The translations under genes and the position numbers were made by a program. The notes beneath the pieces were generated by a model. The model made no database searches. It was not told the origin of the DNA and saw only the letters and a program-made list of their open reading frames with translations. From Planctomycetaceae bacterium (lineage in GTDB: Bacteria; Planctomycetota; Planctomycetia; Planctomycetales; Planctomycetaceae), in the NCBI GenBank assembly GCA_947463775.1, contig CANHVD010000125.1, forward strand, positions 1 through 11,532: 11,532 nucleotides of DNA, in the 5' to 3' direction. Positions 6,493 to 11,532 of this stretch are shown one piece after another. Within the stretch, counting starts at the first letter, position 1. The number at the start of each line of letters is the position of its first letter.

Positions 6493-7932
6493 ATGCTGAC
6501 AATGCTCGGTAGTCCACGACGATGTTGTGACGGCTTCACTCGCCGAGAAACTCTGCGAGCAGGAGCATTGTCTGCGATGGGAGGCTTCGGTCTTCCTCAG
6601 ATGCTGCAGGCTGAGGAAACGGGCCTCAGCAAAGATGCCAAAGCAAAAAATGTGATCTTTATTTTTTTGCTGGGCGGTGCGGCGACTCAGGATATGTATG
6701 ACCTCAAACCCAATGCACCGTCTGAGGTCAGAGGTGAATTCAAGCCGATACCAACCACGGTCCCGGGAATTGAAGTTTGTGAGCATCTGCCGAAGTTTGC
6801 CCAAATGGCGCATCAGTTTGCGTTTATCAGATCGGTGAATCACAAGGCAGGATGCCACAATTGCTTGCCATGCTACACCGGCTTCGATGTCATTCCGCCC
6901 GACCAGCATCCTCGACCCACAGATGCACCAAGTATCGGGTCGGTGCTTCAGTACATGAGCGGTGAGCGTACCGAGACGCCTCAGTATGTCTACATACCCA
7001 ACTGGCTTGGCTGGGGTCAGTCATTTCGCCGAGCCGGACCGTATGGTGGTTTCCTCGGCAAGCAATACGACGCGCTGACAACTGAGTGCATGCCGTTCTA
7101 CGACAAAGACTCGTTTGCTCCGTCCCCTGGGACTCCTCAAATCGTGCGAGGTGCTCCTGTGCTGCCGAGCACATCCCTGGAAGACGGGATGACGATCGAC
7201 CGATTGAACACGCGACGGTCACTGCTGTCTCAGATCGACACAGAGCGTCGACGGATGGATCAGTTTGCTTCCGTCGATTCTTCCTCCTACCAGCGCAATC
7301 AGCGGCAGGCGTTCGATATTCTAACATCGTCGGCCATGCGGCAAGCTTTCGATCTGTCGCAGGAAGATCCGAAGATGGTAGATCGATACGGCCGCACGCT
7401 GTTCGGAAATTCCACGTTGATCGCGAGGCGTCTGATTGAGGCTGGCGTTCGCTTCGTCAACGTCACCTGGGATTTGTTCTGGGGCCCAGTGAATGTGGAC
7501 TACGATGCATGGGATACGCACAACAACAACTTCAACATCCTGAAGAAGAATAAGTTGCCAGGATTCGACCAGACCATGCACGCTCTGATGACTGATCTTC
7601 AGGAACGCGGCCTGCTGGATGAAACGCTGATTGTAGTGACCAGTGAAATGGGGCGCACGCCACGCATCAACGCAAATTCGGGGCGAGACCACTGGACGAA
7701 CTGCTATGGTTCGCTATTGGCCGGAGCCGGAATTCGCGGCGGCACGGTCTACGGCACATCCGACACCCAAGCAGCCTATGTCGCTGATAACCCTGTTCGC
7801 CCGGCAGATCTGCTGGCGACGATCTATCGAACATTAGGCATTGATCCGGCAACAAGAGTACCCGATCAAACCGGCCGTCCCATCGAGATCGCTCAGGGCG
7901 GCCATGAGATCTTCGAAGTCATGACCGCATAA
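6493..7932 (+). CDS. DUF1501 family protein, Tat-exported, second subtype
   Basis: A 479-residue DUF1501 protein (alkaline phosphatase/sulfatase fold) transcribed away from the minus-strand row. The start at 6493 is chosen because of the AGGAG upstream and because it leaves a compact Tat leader: TRRETLRAG at residues 16-24, then a short hydrophobic stretch ending near LQAEE. Core family blocks are FLLGGAATQDMYDLKP (58-73), with GAATQD where many relatives have GGPSHID; WDTHNNNF (340-347); SEMGRTPRIN (384-393); GRDHW (397-401); and a C-terminal PADLLATIYRTLGID (437-451). It lacks the VHDFHATILH C-terminus of the neighbouring 503-residue DUF1501 protein, so the two are distinct subtypes and not a recent duplication. 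A GCHNCLPC stretch at 120-127 has three closely spaced cysteines. The partner cytochrome-type gene may be the divergent one upstream. The substrate is unknown. The gene ends 13 bases from the converging putA stop with no hairpin between. Confidence 0.92.
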   Translation: MLTMLGSPRRCCDGFTRRETLRAGALSAMGGFGLPQMLQAEETGLSKDAKAKNVIFIFLLGGAATQDMYDLKPNAPSEVRGEFKPIPTTVPGIEVCEHLPKFAQMAHQFAFIRSVNHKAGCHNCLPCYTGFDVIPPDQHPRPTDAPSIGSVLQYMSGERTETPQYVYIPNWLGWGQSFRRAGPYGGFLGKQYDALTTECMPFYDKDSFAPSPGTPQIVRGAPVLPSTSLEDGMTIDRLNTRRSLLSQIDTERRRMDQFASVDSSSYQRNQRQAFDILTSSAMRQAFDLSQEDPKMVDRYGRTLFGNSTLIARRLIEAGVRFVNVTWDLFWGPVNVDYDAWDTHNNNFNILKKNKLPGFDQTMHALMTDLQERGLLDETLIVVTSEMGRTPRINANSGRDHWTNCYGSLLAGAGIRGGTVYGTSDTQAAYVADNPVRPADLLATIYRTLGIDPATRVPDQTGRPIEIAQGGHEIFEVMTA

Positions 7933-7945
7933 TCCCGCTGAAACA

Positions 7946-10900
7946 CTACTCATCCTGTTTCGGAGCAAAACCGCGACGCATCGTGTTCTCCGACACATTG
8001 ATCGGAATCATAAACTGCAGCAGATAGTCGGGCCCGCCCGCTTTGCTGCCAATTCCGGACATCTTGTACCCACCAAACGGATGACGTTGCACAAGCGCAC
8101 CCGTGATCTCACGATTCAGGTACAGGTTGCCCACTTCAAATTCATTGCGAGCACGTCGCAGGGTCTGTGGGCTGCGGCTGTAGACGCCTCCCGTCAGAGC
8201 GTATCGAGTATTGTTGGCGATGCTGAATGCCTCATCGAGATTCTTCGCTCGGATCACCGAAAGCACCGGTCCAAAGATCTCATTCTGAGCCAGTGGAGAC
8301 GTCGGATCAACATCGATGAAAATATGCGGACCGACGAAGCTCCCCTGCTTTGCCAGAGGTCCCGGATCCATCGCAAGAGTCAGTATCCCACCATGCTCCG
8401 GATCAACTTTGCGAATCGTCTCCAGAATCCTGTCGCGAGCTTCATCGTCAATCACGGGACCAATTTTGGTGCCCGGATCATCGGCGGCTCCCATCTTCAG
8501 GCTCTTCGTCGCTTCAATTAATCGATCCACGAAAGGCTTGTAAGCGGCCTCCAGAATAATCACACGAGAACATGCTGAACATTTCTGCCCAGCATAGCCG
8601 AACGCACTGCGAATGACACCCAAGACGGCTTCATCAAGATCCGCATCATCGTCGACGATGATGGCATTCTTGCCACCCATCTCCGCGATCACACGCCGCA
8701 CATTTTTCTGACGCTTGTCGGTATCCGCAGCCGCGCGATTGATCTCAAGGCCGACGTTCTGTGATCCCGTAAACGCGACAAGATCGACATCCGGATGTCC
8801 GGCCAATGCGGGGCCGATTTCTTCGCCGACGCCTGGTACGAAATTGACGACTCCGTCAGGAACGCTGGAGTTGCGAATAATCTCCATCAACTTGGCCGCA
8901 ACGACAGAGGACTGCTCAGCGGGCTTCATCACAACTGTGTTACCAGTCACGATAGCCGCCATCGTCATGCCGGTCAGAATCGCGAACGGGAAATTCCACG
9001 GAGCAATAGCGACGCAGACCCCACGGGGACGATACGAATAGCTGTTTTCCTCACCCAGAAAATCACATTTCTGAGCTGCACCAAGTCGCTTCATTTCGTG
9101 AGCATAATACATGCAGAAATCAATGCCTTCAGCGACATCAGCGTCAGCTTCGGCCCACGGCTTTCCGGTTTCGAAGATGATCCACGCGGTCAGTTCGAAG
9201 CGACGCTCGCGAATCTCGGCGGCAATCAATTCGAGGTACTCAGCACGAGTCTCAACCGGTGTCGCAGCCCACATTCCAAAGGCACGTCGAGCCGCTTCGA
9301 TCGCGTCTGTTGCCTGATCAATCGTGGCCGATGCAACGCGTCCGATGATCTCCGAAGTCTTCGAAGGATTGCGGGAAACAAGCGTCGCACGGCTGTCACA
9401 GGATTTGCCGTCGATGATCAGCGAGTAGACACCGCCGAACTGATCTCGCACCTCAGACAGGGCGTGAACCATGGCGTCGCGATTTTCCGCGTTCGTAAAG
9501 TCGGTCAAAGGCTCATTGTTGAATCCCGGACGAGGAGTACTCTGAATGGGCGGTTCTGTGACGGAATGGCTGGATGGCTTCATAAGAAGTTTCTCGACGG
9601 CAATATGTTCGGTGAAGCTTTGGCGGAGGAAAGAATCGTTCGACGTGTTCTCAAGCAGTCGGCGAACAAGATACGCCATGCCAGGAAGTAAATCGCCAAA
9701 CGGCGTATAGATGCGGACACGATGACCACGTTCCAGAAACAACTGGGCCTGTTCATCGCCCATCCCGTAGAGCATCTGGATTTCCATCGCTCGATCCGGA
9801 ACCTGCAGCTCTTCTTTCAGAGCCAGACCATGAGCCAGACTGCGGAGGTTATGACTGGCCAAAGCCGGACGGAGCCATTGATAGTTTTCCATCAACACTC
9901 GTGTCAGTCGTTCATAATTGTCATCCGACTGCCACTTGCGCCGAAAGACAGGAACCGGCCAGCCACGATATTCAGCAACGATGTTCTCGTAATCCCAATA
10001 CGCGCCTTTGACCAGACGGATCCAGATCGGTGTGCCGCGATTCTTTGCCCAGTCCAGCATCTTCTGGAGATCGCGTTCTGCTGATTCCAGATAAGCCTGA
10101 ACCACGATGCCGCAGTCCGCATAGTCGCGGAATTCATCTTCCATCAGAACTCTGCGGAAGATCTCAAACGTCAACTCGCGATAATCGTTCTGCTCCATGT
10201 CGATGTGGACATACGCATTATTGTCTCGAGCCGTCCGCAGAATCGGTCGCAGACGAGCCGAGACGCGACGAATCGAGCCTTCCGCATCAATCGGCGAAAA
10301 CTGACTGTCCAGAGCCGACAGTTTCAGACTAACGTTGACGCGAGGGATTCGACCTTCATGGTCAGAATCCAGCAGCATGTCCTCGGGCCATTCATTGACC
10401 TGCTGAGCCATGCCATTGATCAGATCGATATACGATTGCTGATATCTTTCGGCTTCGCTGTCGCTGATGACGGCTTCACCCAGCAGATCGAGCGTGAATG
10501 CATAGCGGTTTCGGCGAATGCGACGAACCGAAGCCAGCACTTCATCAACATTGGAGCCCGCAATAAACCGCCGAGCCATCCGCGCCGCATTGCTGCGTGC
10601 ATTGAAGGCAAGGGCGCGGCTGAGAATGCTGTTGCTGGTCGACAGATCAAGCCCAAGGCGAGCGGCCCACGGCAGGTGATCTCGCACTTCTTCGAAGTAC
10701 TCATCAAGATGGCGAGCGATTGCCGTATGGTCTCGAAGCATCGGGAGTACATCGACGAATCGAAACATCTGAACTTTAACGGCTTCGTCATTCATCGCCC
10801 ACGACATCAGGCGATCTTCCCACCAGCGACCATGGAAGATCGACGGCGAACGATGCTGAATCCGGCCGAACAGTTCACGACCAATGTCCAGCGTCCGTTG

Positions 10901-11071
10901 TTCAGTCTGGTCGTTGTCCGTCGAACTGCTCTTCACTGCAGCAGAAGCAGCCTTCTTCGGAGTTTTTTCCGCTGCTGAGCGGGAAGCGGGCTTTGCAATC
11001 TGCTTCTCAGCTGGCTTCGCTTCATTGGCTTCTTCAGCCTTTGCTGCTGATTTTGCTGCCTTTTTGGCCAT
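7946..11071 (-). CDS. putA: Bifunctional proline dehydrogenase / L-glutamate gamma-semialdehyde dehydrogenase
   Basis: A 1041-residue cytoplasmic enzyme that oxidises proline to pyrroline-5-carboxylate with FAD, then the hydrolysed semialdehyde to glutamate with NAD+. The PRODH barrel spans about 60-495, with VNVSLKLSALDSQFSP, HIDMEQNDYRELTFEIF (289-305), RLVKGAYWD (352-360), ASHNLRSLAHG (405-415) and RIYTPFGD; Tyr455, Arg470 and Arg471 have the same spacing as the proline-binding Tyr540, Arg555 and Arg556 of E. coli PutA. The aldehyde dehydrogenase domain covers about 545-1030: PWNFPFA (Asn693), MKPAEQS (Lys716), FTGS (767-770), EMGGKN (Glu797), GQKCSACS (nucleophile Cys831) and EIFGPV. The ribbon-helix-helix DNA-binding domain of trifunctional PutA and the long C-terminal domain of the larger types are absent, so it is probably a minimal, non-repressor form. 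Residues 1-58 are an unusual Lys/Ala-rich tail. A weak GAG lies just upstream of ATG 11071. The gene stands alone, converging on the DUF1501 gene. Confidence 0.96.
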   Translation of the reverse strand: MAKKAAKSAAKAEEANEAKPAEKQIAKPASRSAAEKTPKKAASAAVKSSSTDNDQTEQRTLDIGRELFGRIQHRSPSIFHGRWWEDRLMSWAMNDEAVKVQMFRFVDVLPMLRDHTAIARHLDEYFEEVRDHLPWAARLGLDLSTSNSILSRALAFNARSNAARMARRFIAGSNVDEVLASVRRIRRNRYAFTLDLLGEAVISDSEAERYQQSYIDLINGMAQQVNEWPEDMLLDSDHEGRIPRVNVSLKLSALDSQFSPIDAEGSIRRVSARLRPILRTARDNNAYVHIDMEQNDYRELTFEIFRRVLMEDEFRDYADCGIVVQAYLESAERDLQKMLDWAKNRGTPIWIRLVKGAYWDYENIVAEYRGWPVPVFRRKWQSDDNYERLTRVLMENYQWLRPALASHNLRSLAHGLALKEELQVPDRAMEIQMLYGMGDEQAQLFLERGHRVRIYTPFGDLLPGMAYLVRRLLENTSNDSFLRQSFTEHIAVEKLLMKPSSHSVTEPPIQSTPRPGFNNEPLTDFTNAENRDAMVHALSEVRDQFGGVYSLIIDGKSCDSRATLVSRNPSKTSEIIGRVASATIDQATDAIEAARRAFGMWAATPVETRAEYLELIAAEIRERRFELTAWIIFETGKPWAEADADVAEGIDFCMYYAHEMKRLGAAQKCDFLGEENSYSYRPRGVCVAIAPWNFPFAILTGMTMAAIVTGNTVVMKPAEQSSVVAAKLMEIIRNSSVPDGVVNFVPGVGEEIGPALAGHPDVDLVAFTGSQNVGLEINRAAADTDKRQKNVRRVIAEMGGKNAIIVDDDADLDEAVLGVIRSAFGYAGQKCSACSRVIILEAAYKPFVDRLIEATKSLKMGAADDPGTKIGPVIDDEARDRILETIRKVDPEHGGILTLAMDPGPLAKQGSFVGPHIFIDVDPTSPLAQNEIFGPVLSVIRAKNLDEAFSIANNTRYALTGGVYSRSPQTLRRARNEFEVGNLYLNREITGALVQRHPFGGYKMSGIGSKAGGPDYLLQFMIPINVSENTMRRGFAPKQDE

Positions 11072-11126
11072 AACGTCTCAAACTCAATGCCGAGTACCAA
11101 ACAGAACAATCGTCGATTGTGAGCTA

Positions 11127-11200
11127 AGAAAAGGGGTCAGAAACCAATAGCTGAACGGCCCGAAGGGTGCTGCGCACTATTGGTTTCTGACCCCTTTTCT
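11127..11200. repeat. Perfect 24-base inverted repeat, REP/MITE-like element upstream of putA
   Basis: Bases 11127-11150 and 11177-11200 are exact reverse complements over 24 positions, enclosing a 26-base spacer. The outer part of each arm reads AGAAAAGGGGTCAG on one side and CTGACCCCTTTTCT on the other. From memory, GGGGTCAG/CTGACCCC palindromes occur in many genomes as short elements linked to Y1-type (REP-associated) transposases; this could not be checked here. No transposase gene is present, so the element would be non-autonomous. It begins 56 bases upstream of the putA start codon, where it would lie in the leader or alter the promoter. The stem could also act as a terminator in either direction. 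Confidence 0.85.
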
Positions 11201-11497
11201 GAACCCGCGGATTCTAGGAGCATTCGCGTTTTCGGAAAGAACGTCTGCTGCATTTTCGCGCAGCGAGCCGCGGATTCCCGAAACAAACGCGAACCACGTA
11301 GCAAAGCCTCGTTCAATTTCTACGGGGACGTTGCTTGAAAGTCGACGAATTTATGCCGGTTTTGGTTGAAAGCTGGCGAGACGCGACAGGTCTGCAATCT
11401 GTTTCAATCACCCGATTTCGGAATCCGCATAACCGGTATTGAAATACATTACGCTGAATAACGTCAGCAAAACTGTCAACAAGTTCCTGCTGACGCC
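11201..11497. other. Non-coding stretch upstream of putA
   Basis: No convincing gene was found in these 297 bases. They hold a nested dyad at 11223-11293, a 10-base direct repeat CCGCGGATTC (11205-11214 and 11268-11277), and an 8-bp inverted repeat CGTCAGCA / TGCTGACG (11462-11469 and 11488-11495) just before a possible ATG. Promoters for putA and for any right-edge gene should lie here or nearby, but no clear -35/-10 pair was recognised. Confidence 0.5.
11223..11293. repeat. Nested imperfect dyad of unknown role
   Basis: TTCGCGTT (11223-11230) pairs with AACGCGAA (11286-11293). TTCGG (11231-11235) continues with CCGAA (11278-11282) after a 3-base bulge. Inside the 42-base loop a small stem can form between GCTGC (11247-11251) and GCAGC (11260-11264). 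The structure could be a decayed repeat element or a structured leader on either strand; nothing ties it to a known RNA family. Confidence 0.4.
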
Positions 11498-11532
11498 ATG
11501 ACGCTGACCGCCCTCTTCAAAGCCGTCGCCAG
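11498..11532 (+). CDS. Possible start of a plus-strand gene cut by the right edge
   Basis: ATG at 11498 opens a frame of 11 codons (MTLTALFKAVA) to the window end. Nine of the ten codons after the ATG end in G or C, as expected of coding DNA in a moderately GC-rich genome. There is no Shine-Dalgarno site, and an 8-bp inverted repeat ends two bases before the ATG. The stretch is too short to identify and a minus-strand gene end is equally possible. Confidence 0.2.
   Translation, partial: MTLTALFKAVA

Noticed and set aside
8795..9691. A 298-codon plus-strand open frame antisense to putA
   Set aside because: The minus strand here encodes aldehyde dehydrogenase motifs including EMGGKN and FTGS. 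The plus-strand product has no family features.
10205..10978. A 257-codon plus-strand open frame antisense to the proline dehydrogenase domain
   Set aside because: It is a shadow of conserved PRODH sequence, with no start signal or domain.
1..11532. CRISPR array, tRNA, rRNA, integrase, transposase or phage genes
   Set aside because: No regularly spaced direct repeats, no cloverleaf or rRNA-like sequence and no recombinase-like protein were seen on either strand by eye.

Overview
The window looks like chromosomal DNA from a member of the Planctomycetota. Three of the five main genes belong to families that are greatly expanded in that phylum: proteins joining a planctomycete-type cytochrome c domain (PSCyt1) to DUF1549/DUF1553 or DUF1587 domains, and secreted DUF1501 proteins. 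Two long inverted repeats in the gaps are typical of these genomes. The genus cannot be fixed from the sequence alone, and GC content was not computed.

Layout. Positions 6263 down to 1 (minus strand) hold a row of three genes read in the same direction. They are a 921-residue PSCyt1-DUF1549-discoidin-DUF1553 protein (6263-3498), a 503-residue Tat-exported DUF1501 protein (3334-1823), and the first 564 residues of a PSCyt1-DUF1587 protein that begins with GTG at 1694 and runs off the left edge. Both gaps in this row (163 and 128 bases) carry strong GC-rich hairpins. Reading the other way from a 229-base divergent control region is a second DUF1501 protein of a different subtype (6493-7932, plus strand), whose start is fixed by an AGGAG site. 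It ends 13 bases from the end of the converging gene, a 1041-residue bifunctional proline-catabolism enzyme (PutA; 11071-7946, minus strand). The region upstream of putA (11072-11532) holds a perfect 24-base inverted repeat resembling a REP or MITE-type mobile element, a second nested dyad, and possibly the first codons of a plus-strand gene at the right edge.

How the genes may work together. The four left-hand genes all encode exported proteins: two probable c-type cytochrome proteins and two alkaline-phosphatase/sulfatase-fold DUF1501 proteins. Neighbouring pairs of this kind recur in planctomycete genomes, but their substrates are not established. The discoidin-like domain in the 921-residue protein fits binding of a glycan or surface polymer, which is inference. 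PutA is a cytoplasmic enzyme oxidising proline to glutamate and has no evident link to the others.

No phage, CRISPR, toxin-antitoxin, tRNA or rRNA signal was seen, and no clearly new multi-gene system. The most unusual items are the repeat elements in the gaps and the Lys/Ala-rich histone-H1-like tail on PutA.
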